Source of the DNA: Cytobacillus praedii
GTDB lineage: Bacteria; Bacillota; Bacilli; Bacillales; Cytobacillaceae
Assembly: GCF_001439605.1 (NCBI RefSeq)
Contig: NZ_LMBX01000015.1
Coordinates: 62,001-126,000, forward strand
Direction: 5' to 3'
DNA: 64,000 bases
Shown: positions 17,086-26,224 of the stretch, piece by piece
How the letters are laid out: every line of letters begins with the position of its first letter
Position numbering within the stretch: the first letter of the stretch is position 1
Notes under the pieces: generated by a model
Databases searched by the model: none
What the model was told of the DNA's origin: nothing
What the model saw: only the letters and a program-made list of their open reading frames with translations
Program-made: the position numbers and the translations under genes

Positions 17086-18258
17086 TCATCTGGTAACAAA
17101 TTCCCCTCCCACAGCAACTTTCTTAACCCCCTCCAAATTCCTCAAATCCACCAGCGGATTCTCCTTCAGCAAAATAATATTCGCCCGATAGCCTTCTTGA
17201 ATCTGTCCTACATTTCTTCCAAGTATTTTCCCTGCATTAACGGTTGCTGTCTTCAGTATCTTTTTGGCATCAGGAATTATCTCGTACATCGTATATAATT
17301 CATCTAGTAACGCCGTGTGGGAGGTACATGGGGAACCTGCGTCAGAACCAGCGCCAATTAAAAGATTCCGTTCAAAGTAGGATTCAAAGGCTTTTCTATG
17401 CCTATTCACTATTTCAATAGCTTTATCTCTTGCATAGGCTGGAATGCCTTCCTTTGTTGCGATTTGCTTATAGACGAACAATGTTGGAATCCATGCCGTA
17501 TTTCTTTCTTCCATTAAACCAATTAATTCATCATCTAAAAAATGCCCATGTTCAATTGTATCGACACCTGCAATGATCGAATGATAGATTCCCTCACTGC
17601 CAATGGCATGGGAGGCTACTTTGAGGCCAAAGCGATGGGCTTCCTCACATATGACTTGCTGCTCCTCCAAGCTGAGCTCGGCATTTCCTACTTCTTCCCC
17701 CTCTGTTCTTCCGTAGACCCCTCCGGTCGCACTGACTTTAATGACTTCTGCCCCTTTAAAAATTTGTTCACGGACCCCTTTTAGTGCTTCATCCTTCCCA
17801 TCAACAAATCTGGCCCAAAACGGATCATGTCCACCAGTCATCGTTAATGTTTTTCCGCTTGCGATCACGTCTGGTCCTTGAATGAGCCCTCTTTTGATCC
17901 CCTTTGCTACGTGCAGGGCAATATCGTCAATCGAACCAATGTCTCTGACTGTGGTAATTCCGTGATGAAGATAGGTTTGGCAATTAGAAACGGCTCTAAT
18001 GAGCATTTGTTCAAAGCCTTCCGATTCAGAGGTTCGTACGGGGTTTAATGAACCATCCCACATCATATGAATATGTAAATCTATTAAACCAGGGGCTAGA
18101 TATGCTCCTTTTCCATCAATCACCTTTACACCTGCTGGGAGCTGTGACTCATCTACTACTTCCTTTATTAAGCCATTCTTTATCCATAGAGCCGTATGTT
18201 CCCTTACCTCTAATTCTTCGCCATACATTAATTGTATATTTGAGATAATATATTCCAT
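17086..18258 (-). CDS. Metal-dependent amidohydrolase (prolidase/imidazolonepropionase-like)
   Basis: The protein of about 390 residues has the amidohydrolase metal-site pattern: APGLIDLHIHMMWDG (HxH), a lysine in AEVIKVSATGGVYG, histidines in KVASHAIGSEG and DTIEHGHF, and an aspartate in IGAGSDAGSP. The family includes dipeptidases that cut Xaa-Pro or Xaa-Arg peptides, which would suit the M24 and M20 neighbours. ATG at 18258 has AGGAGGGA 6 bases upstream; an upstream in-frame ATG at 18303 is not supported. It is the last gene of the symporter unit. A decayed paralogous fragment lies at 651-842. Confidence 0.85.
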   Translation of the reverse strand: MEYIISNIQLMYGEELEVREHTALWIKNGLIKEVVDESQLPAGVKVIDGKGAYLAPGLIDLHIHMMWDGSLNPVRTSESEGFEQMLIRAVSNCQTYLHHGITTVRDIGSIDDIALHVAKGIKRGLIQGPDVIASGKTLTMTGGHDPFWARFVDGKDEALKGVREQIFKGAEVIKVSATGGVYGRTEGEEVGNAELSLEEQQVICEEAHRFGLKVASHAIGSEGIYHSIIAGVDTIEHGHFLDDELIGLMEERNTAWIPTLFVYKQIATKEGIPAYARDKAIEIVNRHRKAFESYFERNLLIGAGSDAGSPCTSHTALLDELYTMYEIIPDAKKILKTATVNAGKILGRNVGQIQEGYRANIILLKENPLVDLRNLEGVKKVAVGGEFVTR

Positions 18259-18323
18259 TTGAGATTCCCTCCTTAAAGAATTGAAAGGAAGAAGCACAAG
18301 CACTCCTTCCTTTCTAAATTAGA

Positions 18324-19454
18324 TTAATAGAGCAGTGATTCCATATCACTTGGATAGTCAGTAATTAACCGGCACCCATCCGCTGTAATGAGAACGGTAT
18401 CGGAATGTCTGAATCCGCCTACTCCCGGGATATAAATACCCGGTTCAATCGAGAAAGCCATCCCTTCATCTACTACATCGTGATGATCATATCGTAAAAA
18501 TGGCTGTTCATGGGCGGATACTCCAATCCCGTGGCCAGTCCGATGAATCGCATATTGATCAAGCCCTGCTTTCTCAAATACCTGCCGTGCTGCCCCGTCT
18601 ACTTCTGACAATTTAACACCAGGCTTAATAAAATCAATGGCACGCTGCTGTGCATCGATAGCTGCTTGAAATGCTCTCTTTTGTTCTAGGTTTGGCTTTC
18701 CTACTATGACGGTTCTCTCTAATTCTGCACGGTAGCCATTTAACCCAACCTGTCTGCTATGAATAATGACATCACCCGCTGCAATTCTTCTTGTGTTCGA
18801 AAATACATGCGGCATGATACTTCTCTTTAAACCTGAAGGGGACATCACCACGACATCAATAACTGCATCCGGATGCTGTGTAGCAGTTGCTTCAAATAGG
18901 GCTGCATTTCCAGCTGCATCAATTTCCATTTCCGTCGTACCTATACAAATCTTCTCCAATGATCGGGCGACAGCTAAATTCACAAGCTTTCCGGCTTGTT
19001 CGAGCATATGAATTTCTTCTTCATCTTTTATAAACCGCATCTTATAAATATACTGGCCAATATCCACTGCCTGGTAGCCTAATTCCTGAATCAATTGAAG
19101 GATTTCACCTGGAATAAAGGATAGATCTACCCCAACTATTGATGACGCAGGACTTTTTTCAAGCAATTGCTTGATATACTGCATATGAGTTGTCTCTGTC
19201 TTCTCCGCATTCGGATGCTCATAATAAACAAGCACATCATCTACTATCGCATGCTCTTTAGCGTGGGTTTCTTCCAGCCCAGGAACAATCATCGCTGTCT
19301 TTTCATGCAAATGAAAGACAATGGGTCTGGAGTAGATAAGGGCTTTAAAACCCGTTATATAAAATTGATGATCCGGATGAAAGACAAACGCGGCAGAAAT
19401 GGACTGTTCCCTCATATACTCTTTCAATCTATTAATTCGCATCTTTGTATCCAT
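18324..19454 (-). CDS. M24-fold hydrolase with altered metal ligands (creatinase-like)
   Basis: The 376-residue protein has the M24 two-domain layout and a good GHGIGVSAHE histidine block, and keeps the glutamate in FSIEPGIY. Other ligand positions differ. Where prolidases have IDxGxxxxGYxSDxTRT, this protein reads IIHSRQVGLNGYRAELERT (Asp to His/Ser, Asp to Glu). Where they have RVED it reads RHSD. Loss of metal ligands in this fold is known from creatinase, which works without metal. I infer a non-metal C-N hydrolase rather than a peptidase. The start ATG follows AAGGAG by 8 bases. It sits between the symporter and an amidohydrolase gene. Confidence 0.78.
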   Translation of the reverse strand: MDTKMRINRLKEYMREQSISAAFVFHPDHQFYITGFKALIYSRPIVFHLHEKTAMIVPGLEETHAKEHAIVDDVLVYYEHPNAEKTETTHMQYIKQLLEKSPASSIVGVDLSFIPGEILQLIQELGYQAVDIGQYIYKMRFIKDEEEIHMLEQAGKLVNLAVARSLEKICIGTTEMEIDAAGNAALFEATATQHPDAVIDVVVMSPSGLKRSIMPHVFSNTRRIAAGDVIIHSRQVGLNGYRAELERTVIVGKPNLEQKRAFQAAIDAQQRAIDFIKPGVKLSEVDGAARQVFEKAGLDQYAIHRTGHGIGVSAHEQPFLRYDHHDVVDEGMAFSIEPGIYIPGVGGFRHSDTVLITADGCRLITDYPSDMESLLY

Positions 19455-19474
19455 AATCTCCAGCTCCTTTTATA

Positions 19475-20881
19475 TTATCCAGCATGATTAGTTGTAAGGT
19501 CAGATGATACCGTTTTATTTTTCGTTAATAAGCTGACAATGATCAGTGCTAATACGGACAATGGCAAGGCGAATAGCACACTATTCCAGTCCAGCGGGCG
19601 ATCTAGCCCAAGCTCCCATAGCATGGTAGATGCCCCGCCCACAACCATGGAGCTTACTATCCCTGCTTTTGTTGCACGCTTCCACAGTACAGTCGCAAGT
19701 AGAGCAGGCGTGATGGATGCTCCATACATCGTATAGGAATACATTTGGATGGCAAGTACACTTGGGAAGAATTGTCCCAGCACATAGGCAAGAACCCCTA
19801 GGATAATGACAATGACACGGTTGTACCATAATAGCTTGCCTTCTGAAAAGGTCTTTTTACTAGAGCGCTGGATTAAATCACGGACAATATTTCCAGATGC
19901 TGATAATAAATAGGAGGTTGCCGTTGTGATGATAAATGCTACAGCAGCACATAGCATAAGCAATCCAACTACTAATGGCACGCCTTCAATCGCAAGGGAT
20001 AAAATCGCTGTATCTGGTGCAATATTCGGGAATAGAACAATGGATGTTGTAGCTAGGATGATTGTTAGTCCAATAACAAATATACTTCCAACAAAAAAAC
20101 CGATCGTTGAATTTTGTGCAACCTTTGGATCCTTTGCAGCTGAAAAACGCTGATACATGTTTTGATCTCCTAGTACAAGCAGGAATAAGGGCAGAAAGAA
20201 ACCAAGAAGCTGCGGAAAGGACAGACCTCCGTTCCATGTCTTATTTATTTCTGGTAAGGAAATAGCCAATCCTTCAAAACCACCTGCTGCATTTAATGCA
20301 AATGGAACCCCAATAATAAATCCAAGGATGATTAAAACCGCACTTAGTGCATCCGAATAGGCCACTGAAAACAGCCCGCCGCTAACCGTTAAAAAGATGA
20401 CTAGCACACACATAATAATCGCGCCTGCCTCTAATGGTATCCCTGTAGTTAATTGGAGGACGTAAGCTCCGCCAGTGAACTGGTAGGCTGTAATCCCAAC
20501 GAATGCAAAGATGATAATAATGGAAGAGATGAATAAAGCCGCTTTGCCGAATTTCCTCTCCAGTAATTCTGGTACCGTATAAATCTCAACTTTTCGAATT
20601 TTGCCAGCGATAAAGTACAAGACAATCGCACCAACAATCCCACCTGACAGATTAAAAATAGCGGCAAATGGACCATATTGATAGATAAAGCTCGCACCGC
20701 CAACCACCGTTCCTGATCCAACAAACGTTGCCAGCAACGTCCCCATCACTACAAATAACGGTAAACTGCGGCCTGCCACCATAAAGTCATCGCTGTTCTT
20801 GACAGACTTTTTTCCGAAGTATACGCCAATTAACGCCATTAAAGCCAAGTAAATGATAACTGCTACTAAGTACGTATTCAT
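19475..20881 (-). CDS. Sodium:solute symporter (SSS family)
   Basis: A 468-residue membrane protein with about 13 hydrophobic helices and the SSS patterns GRSLPLFVVMGTLLATFVGSG near the N-terminus and YSDALSAVLIILGFIIG in the middle. The family couples uptake of amino acids, pantothenate, sugars or carboxylates to sodium. The substrate is not decidable, but its place between two amidohydrolases and an M24-fold hydrolase suggests an amino-acid derivative or a related small amide. GAGGTGA precedes the ATG by 3-5 bases. Confidence 0.88.
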   Translation of the reverse strand: MNTYLVAVIIYLALMALIGVYFGKKSVKNSDDFMVAGRSLPLFVVMGTLLATFVGSGTVVGGASFIYQYGPFAAIFNLSGGIVGAIVLYFIAGKIRKVEIYTVPELLERKFGKAALFISSIIIIFAFVGITAYQFTGGAYVLQLTTGIPLEAGAIIMCVLVIFLTVSGGLFSVAYSDALSAVLIILGFIIGVPFALNAAGGFEGLAISLPEINKTWNGGLSFPQLLGFFLPLFLLVLGDQNMYQRFSAAKDPKVAQNSTIGFFVGSIFVIGLTIILATTSIVLFPNIAPDTAILSLAIEGVPLVVGLLMLCAAVAFIITTATSYLLSASGNIVRDLIQRSSKKTFSEGKLLWYNRVIVIILGVLAYVLGQFFPSVLAIQMYSYTMYGASITPALLATVLWKRATKAGIVSSMVVGGASTMLWELGLDRPLDWNSVLFALPLSVLALIIVSLLTKNKTVSSDLTTNHAG

Positions 20882-20917
20882 GTGCTCACCTCTTTTTTAT
20901 TGTTTTGATCCTTATTG

Positions 20918-22102
20918 CTATCCTACAAAAACACCATTTTTCATAATAAGCTTCTCTTCTCGTAAACGATTTAAATCCTCAAGTGGGTTTTTATCTACAA
21001 TTAACAGGTCTGCCCGCAATCCAGAAGTAATCCTTCCCATTTGATCCTCAACCCCAAGGCATTCCGCTGCCACACTTGTTGATGCTTTAATTACATCCAT
21101 CGGCGACATGCCAGCCTCATGCATAATAGCTAATTCATCAAAGTAGTATGCAGGCGGGGTTAATGGTGAGCCGCAATCTGTGCCTGTCGCAATTTTCACG
21201 CCGATTTGAACCGCTTCCTTTAGCATATTAAAATGCGGTTCAACAACCTGCTTTGCTTTTTCTAAAGCAAATGCGGGAATATCCGGACTGCTTGTAAGCT
21301 GTCTCATCACAGCCATTGTCGGGACTAGAAACGTTCCTTGATTCTTCATGATTTCAAGTGCCTGGCGATCAGCATAAATGCCATGCTCAATCGTATCGAT
21401 CCCTACTTCTAAGCAGTTCATAATTCCTTCCAGTCCATCTGCATGTGCCGCCACTTTTTTGTTCTTCTTTAGTGCTTCTTCCTTTGCTGCACTTAATTCA
21501 TCAATGGTTAATTGGACCGAACCAGGCTCTTCCCCTTTCGTGTAAATCCCGCCTGTCGCCATTACTTTTACCAGGTCCGCGCCTTCCTTTAGAACCTTTC
21601 TTGTGTTTTTACGAACCTCATCCGCACCATCTGACTCGTATCCTAAATAATGAACATGTCCACCAGTCATACAGATCGGTGCCCCAGATGCAATAATCGT
21701 AGGTCCTGCAAGCAAGTTCGAGTTGATCACATCTCTCACATGCAATACCGTTCTGTCAGGTGCCCCTAAGTCTCGAACCGTTGTTACTCCTAATCGAAGG
21801 GTATCTAATGCATGCTTGTATGCTTCGAGAACAATCCGATCGTTTTCTTCATGCTTAATAACGGATTGTGGATCAGCACTTCCATTCCATACAAGGTGCA
21901 CATGGCAATCGATTAAGCCAGGCAGTATATACTTCCCTGTACAGTCAACGACCTCAAAACCTTCTGTTTGTTTCAGCTCCCCTTGCTGAACCTCAATTAT
22001 TTTTCCCTCCTCAATTTTGATGAAGGCATTCTCAATGATCGAATCACTCCATCCATCAATCATGCTGCAATTGGTTAATAGCCATTTCGTTGTTTTTGTC
22101 AT
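20918..22102 (-). CDS. Metal-dependent amidohydrolase, first gene of the symporter unit
   Basis: The product of about 394 residues shares the metal-site motifs of the amidohydrolase at 17086: LPGLIDCHVHLVWNG, ADLVKVMATGGIYT, KVAAHADGLEG, DTIEHGIYAD and IATGTDCGSP. The two are paralogues. An AAGGAG site precedes the chosen ATG; the longer frame from a TTG at 22231 lacks one and would overlap the PucR terminator. A TATAAT on the minus strand at 22142-22147 marks a likely promoter, so this gene starts a four-gene unit ending at 17086. Peptidase or cyclic-amide hydrolase activity on the symporter substrate is an inference. Confidence 0.84.
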   Translation of the reverse strand: MTKTTKWLLTNCSMIDGWSDSIIENAFIKIEEGKIIEVQQGELKQTEGFEVVDCTGKYILPGLIDCHVHLVWNGSADPQSVIKHEENDRIVLEAYKHALDTLRLGVTTVRDLGAPDRTVLHVRDVINSNLLAGPTIIASGAPICMTGGHVHYLGYESDGADEVRKNTRKVLKEGADLVKVMATGGIYTKGEEPGSVQLTIDELSAAKEEALKKNKKVAAHADGLEGIMNCLEVGIDTIEHGIYADRQALEIMKNQGTFLVPTMAVMRQLTSSPDIPAFALEKAKQVVEPHFNMLKEAVQIGVKIATGTDCGSPLTPPAYYFDELAIMHEAGMSPMDVIKASTSVAAECLGVEDQMGRITSGLRADLLIVDKNPLEDLNRLREEKLIMKNGVFVG

Positions 22103-22183
22103 TTGAACTCTCCTTTTTGTTAAATTAACTGATTTTTCAAAATTATAACAACGAAATAATGGAATTACATTGTTGGAAGGAGA

Positions 22184-22212
22184 CAAAAAAAGAGACATGA
22201 CTTTGTCTCTTC
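22184..22212 (-). terminator. Terminator of the PucR-type regulator gene
   Basis: AGAGACA (22204-22210 on the opposite strand) pairs with TGTCTCT across a 6-base loop and is followed by seven T on the minus strand, 18 bases past the regulator stop. It separates the regulator from the symporter unit. Confidence 0.75.
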
Positions 22213-22227
22213 TCAACAATGGCATGA

Positions 22228-23799
22228 TCAATCATCTTTCCTTTGCTTGTAATGGTAGAGTGAATAAGCGAGCATGAGCATCGAGTAGTGGGTTGGATTT
22301 TGAATATCGATCTGCAACAATTCATTTATTTTTTGCATTCTATACTTAATCGTATTTGGGTGAACAAATAATTCACTGCTAGATTTCTGCAGGTTAAAAA
22401 AATATTTTAAGTATACATACAGTGTTTCTGTTAAATTTGCACTCTTCTCCCTATCATACGAAATCAGTGGATCGAGTATTTCTTCGTCAAGCCTATCAAA
22501 TAAGGAATTTGGCTGAATATGATAGGCCATTTTTTCAATCCCTATCTGCTCCCAAAACACTAGCTGCTTATTTTGGACATGACAGTGTGTTAAAGCTAAT
22601 GCGGACTGTTCATACATCTTTTGGAGTTTTTTAATCTCGGCACTCTTTTCGATGGAACTTACACCTATCCGAGCATCCGGAAAATCGCTGAGGATATTGG
22701 TCATTTTCTCTTTTTCGCAAGCAGTCTCAATCACTCCGACAATTTTTTTATTATAAATCCATATGCGGGAGTTTGAATGATTTTCGATAAATAGTTCAGA
22801 GAACATCTGTAATTGTGACTGGAGAGAATTTGGAGAATAGGATTGGACCTGGAAAATACATGTAACCTTTTTTAAGTCGATATAAAAGTCTGAAACACTT
22901 ATTTCTGCTGCGTCCCCCTGGAAAATCCTTTCGAACAATTTGATATCCTTTCTCTTTTGATAATTGAGTAAGGTATTTTTATTATGAGCAGCCAGACTTA
23001 ACGCACGGATTCCGTTTTTTATCACCTCTTCAGAATACTTATCACGGATCCCTTCCTGACAAATAAGCATATATCCTAAAAAGGTCATATTTGAAAACAA
23101 AGGAAATACTTTAAAATGGGCAGCTGCAGCCATTTCGTCCTTTACAGTTATTGTTGCTTCGCGGCTAGTAAAGCGCACCTTTAATACATTTTCCTTATTT
23201 TTATTGATAATTAACTCAATCAAATATTTTATCTGACTTCTCGTCTGGTCTTTCTTTTTCCAAAAAGCAATCGGTTCAAAGTATGGGTCCAATACGCATA
23301 CAATATTGTTTATGTGCTCGCCAATGACTTTGACGATTGAATTTAAATCCTTTTCTAATAAAACCGATTCAATCAGCTTCTCATTTAATTTATAAATAGC
23401 CGCAAGCTGTTCATTTTCTTTTTCATTCATTAGCCAATTGAATTTCTCAAAAATCATGTAATAGGGAATGTCCTCAGGGATTTCAAATAGGGCTAAAGCA
23501 TTTGCATTCGCAAACTCAATCACTTCTTGGGGAATTGCTTTCATTGATGCTGTATGAAAGCCAATAGCACTAATTTTTATTTCATCGATTAACCATTCTA
23601 AATGGGCAATAATTTGCTCTACATCCTTGAAGGCATGAAACGTAGACAGAACAAAGCCATTTTCCTTGATGCGCGACGTTTTTTCAGTAAGCTCTAAGCT
23701 GGTTATGTAGGAAATCTCACGATCAGCCTTTTTCCTTCCCCCTACTAGTTTGATATTTTCCTTTTCGAGTGCTTTTGCTATAGCTTCCACAGTGATCAT
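22228..23799 (-). CDS. PucR-family transcriptional regulator
   Basis: The 523-residue protein has the N-terminal PucR ligand domain (about 1-125, with VEAIAKALEKENIKLVGG and LVLSTFHAF-like beta strands), a central GGDEF-like degenerate region, and a C-terminal helix-turn-helix (SSELFVHPNTIKYRMQKINELL, last 60 residues). PucR-type proteins activate catabolic operons for purines, allantoin, amino acids or GABA-like compounds in response to the substrate. It lies immediately upstream of, and in the same direction as, the catabolic units at 22102 and 16776 and is their most probable regulator. Confidence 0.88.
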   Translation of the reverse strand: MITVEAIAKALEKENIKLVGGRKKADREISYITSLELTEKTSRIKENGFVLSTFHAFKDVEQIIAHLEWLIDEIKISAIGFHTASMKAIPQEVIEFANANALALFEIPEDIPYYMIFEKFNWLMNEKENEQLAAIYKLNEKLIESVLLEKDLNSIVKVIGEHINNIVCVLDPYFEPIAFWKKKDQTRSQIKYLIELIINKNKENVLKVRFTSREATITVKDEMAAAAHFKVFPLFSNMTFLGYMLICQEGIRDKYSEEVIKNGIRALSLAAHNKNTLLNYQKRKDIKLFERIFQGDAAEISVSDFYIDLKKVTCIFQVQSYSPNSLQSQLQMFSELFIENHSNSRIWIYNKKIVGVIETACEKEKMTNILSDFPDARIGVSSIEKSAEIKKLQKMYEQSALALTHCHVQNKQLVFWEQIGIEKMAYHIQPNSLFDRLDEEILDPLISYDREKSANLTETLYVYLKYFFNLQKSSSELFVHPNTIKYRMQKINELLQIDIQNPTHYSMLMLAYSLYHYKQRKDD

Positions 23800-23978
23800 T
23801 AGACTCCCCCTTTTTCTGAGTGGCTTGTTTTTAACGATTGTTATTATTACGAAATTCGAAATTTAATAGTAGTAATTCTACATTTCATCGTGTTTCCCTT
23901 TATTTCTCTTATAACTTTAAAGTGGTAAACCATTACATAAAAAAAGAAACACAAACAATTTCTCATGCTTCTTTTTTT

Positions 23979-24247
23979 AAGGCTTTGTTAATATTCATTG
24001 TTGATTTTCACGTATATATTAGGCGGAGAATTTCCGTCTAATATATACAGTAGAAGCTTAAGAGGCAGATATAAACGGAGCTATTCCGCTTAACTGCTCT
24101 ATAAAAGACAATATTCTAAGGTTTGGATAATATAAGCGGAAAAACTCCCTTTAATTTTAAGGAAATATGTGTATTTCCCGAATTAAACGTAATTTTTCCG
24201 TTTATTTTTCAAACATATTAAAATTAACATTCAGTTTTAACAGAGCA
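23979..24247. repeat. Palindrome-rich intergenic repeat, copy 1
   Basis: This 269-bp stretch recurs at 58460-58727 in the same orientation with high identity. It holds a 16-bp hairpin (about 24012-24048, arms ATATTAGGCGGA and TCCGTCTAATAT), a second stem around TAAACGGA/TCCGCTTA, and further AAGCGGAAAA/TTTTTCCG motifs. It has no open reading frame conserved between copies. The flanks 23800-23978 and 24248-24775 hold no gene I can recognise; a 10-bp stem at 24604-24628 lacks a T-tract. Confidence 0.8.
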
Positions 24248-24775
24248 TTTTTTGAAGTAATATAATTTGCTAATTTTAATGAATTGCTTAATTAATTTGC
24301 TTTAATAAATGGCGCTATCTTGAACCATCATTTTACCGAAAACTAACTAACACTATAAACTCTTCCTTGGTATTTGGTATTTGGAACATAGCTTGCAAGT
24401 AATTCCAACAAAATGTAAATCAAAATAGCGAGACAACTTATAGAACTTTCAAATTTAATCATTACAGACTTGGTACTTGCAGGCTTATTTTGTTTTTTAT
24501 CTTGATGTTTATTAGGAATAATTTATCATACCATTTTAATAGCTCTGGTTGACCTTATACATATGGCGATTTCTAATGAACTTAGGTTTCTATGAATAAT
24601 CAAATAGGCATCTATTAAAGATGCCTATACCAATCATTCATTTCCTTATTAAACCAAAGCACCCGTTACAGAAAATAATAGCTACACATATTAGGTCAAA
24701 TTCTTACTAAATTTGGCACCCCTGAGTAAATGAAGAGGGAGTGGTTTAAATTTGCACCTAAAAAAACAATCGCCT

Positions 24776-24970
24776 CTAGTCAGTGTTAATTACAGTTGCC
24801 ACAATTGCTCGGTCTTCTAAGGAACTATCATCCCTATCAACATTAAAAACATTTGTACTAATCACAAGGGCATAGGTATACACACCAGGTTCTAGTGCAT
24901 CCAGCCACACGAAAACAGTGTTTAATAGAATAAGTTGCTTAAAACCTGCAACATCTAGTTTTATACCCAC
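24776..24970 (-). pseudogene. Probable 5'-truncated spore-surface protein remnant
   Basis: A 64-codon frame from a GTG encodes a beta-rich segment, VWLDALEPGVYTYALVIST...AIVATVINTD. This resembles the C-terminal jelly-roll end of collagen-like exosporium proteins such as the one at 29601 ([11 protein letters not shown]...LGLTATVF). No N-terminal domain or collagen repeat is present. A GAGG lies 9 bases before the GTG, so a short real gene is possible, but a remnant is more likely. Confidence 0.35.
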
Positions 24971-25087
24971 ATAATAAATCCTCGTAAAAATGTGTTTTTA
25001 AGCCACGCTGTTTGTCCATTCCTTCAATCTCATCTGCTCATAAGCTATTAATGTTCCACCATCCTTAAAAAGAAAGGAGGGTCTTTG

Positions 25088-25378
25088 ATGTCAAACTTTG
25101 ACCATTCGAAAAAGTGTCACTGCCATGATTGTGGAAAATCCAAGGATGACCACTGTGACAAATGTAAAGGTTGTATTTGTGATACGTTAAGAAAATTACA
25201 GACTCAAACTGAAGTAGATGTTTTCCTTGATGGCGGTCAAGTGTTAGAAGACGTTAGGTTCATTAACTTAAACAACAAAAATTGTTGTGCTTACTTCGTA
25301 GATCTTGAAACCGAGCCAGGTTCAACACTGATTGTAGACTGTCAAAAAATTGCAGCTATTCGTATAGAAGCTGACTAA
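25088..25378 (+). CDS. Small cysteine/histidine-rich protein, spore coat-like
   Basis: The 96-residue product starts with a Cys/His-rich head (CHCHDCGKSKDDHCDKCKGC, then CICDTLRK) that could bind metal or cross-link. A globular part follows and ends GSTLIVDCQKIAAIRIEAD, reminiscent of the C-terminal sheet of CotY/CotZ/ExsY-type coat proteins. The similarity is partial, so the spore-coat assignment is tentative. AAGGAGGG precedes the ATG by 7 bases; a TTG three bases earlier is too close. It is a single gene closed by a strong terminator. Confidence 0.65.
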   Translation: MSNFDHSKKCHCHDCGKSKDDHCDKCKGCICDTLRKLQTQTEVDVFLDGGQVLEDVRFINLNNKNCCAYFVDLETEPGSTLIVDCQKIAAIRIEAD

Positions 25379-25384
25379 TCTCAT

Positions 25385-25422
25385 AGAGAGAGCTGCCATC
25401 CTAATGGATGGCACTCTCTTTT
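25385..25422 (+). terminator. Intrinsic terminator
   Basis: Arms around TGCCATCC (25394-25401) and GGATGGCA (25406-25413), extended by AGAGAG/CTCTCT, are followed by TTTT, directly after the coat-like gene. Confidence 0.85.
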
Positions 25423-25578
25423 AACTGTAAAAATCCATACATAGTTCACTATTAAACAACTACTTTATCCTTTTGTTTAGCCCTAATGACTATAACACTT
25501 TATTATTCCCAATAACTTGGTCTGCATAAAGGTTTAACCGTGTGATTACATTCCAAAATAAATTACTTAATATTTCCT

Positions 25579-26170
25579 ATGACAAATATCTATACAAGGA
25601 AAATTGTCCTAACACATATATTTAATAATTCTTCACGAAATGAGGTTGACTGTGTGGCAAGCCCAACCTTTCATCCGGCAGCTGTTTATCCTATAGGAGT
25701 TTCTCACGTTCATAATGCAGCTGCAGACTTGAATAACGACGGGTCTATCGATTTAGCAATTGTAAATATTGGTTCAAACGATGTGACTATTCTTCTAAAT
25801 ACGGGTGCGGTATATTTACTGAAGCACCAGGAATCCCCTATTCGGTCGGTAATTCTCCAATTGCCATTACCGCAGCTGATTTGAATGGAGACGGTTTTAT
25901 TGATATAGCCACAGCAAACGTAGGAACCAGTGATGTCTCTATTCTTTTAAATAATAGATTCGAGATATTTTCCCCGGGGAAAACAGTTCCTCTGACCATA
26001 TACAGCTTTCCTTTTGATATCACTTCAGCTGATTTTAATTGTGATGGCATACCAGATTTAGCGACAGCAAATCCAGGTACAGATAATGTTTCTGTTTTAA
26101 CTAACAACGGAGCTGCCCAATTTTCCGTAACTAACTTTCCAGTAGGTACCTTATGTTTATTTAATGGATT
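25579..26170 (+). pseudogene. Frameshifted FG-GAP/VCBS repeat protein
   Basis: Two overlapping frames together encode FG-GAP-type calcium-binding repeats: DLNNDGSIDLAIVN, then after a frame change near 25805-25885 ADLNGDGFIDIATANVG, then ADFNCDGIPDLATANPG. Each repeat has the expected spacing of DxNxDG motif and LLNN turn. The frame change breaks the protein, and the 3' end is lost where the next gene's promoter begins. No convincing signal peptide is present. Intact family members are secreted beta-propeller proteins. Confidence 0.72.
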
Positions 26171-26172
26171 TT

Positions 26173-26201
26173 TTGTTATCATTTTACTAATAAGGTATAA
26201 T
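26173..26201 (+). promoter_or_regulatory. Sigma-A promoter of the 26225 gene
   Basis: TTGTTA (26173-26178) and TATAAT (26196-26201) are separated by exactly 17 bases. Transcription would start about 17 bases before the ATG. Confidence 0.7.
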
Positions 26202-26224
26202 AATCCACATAGGAGTGATATCCA

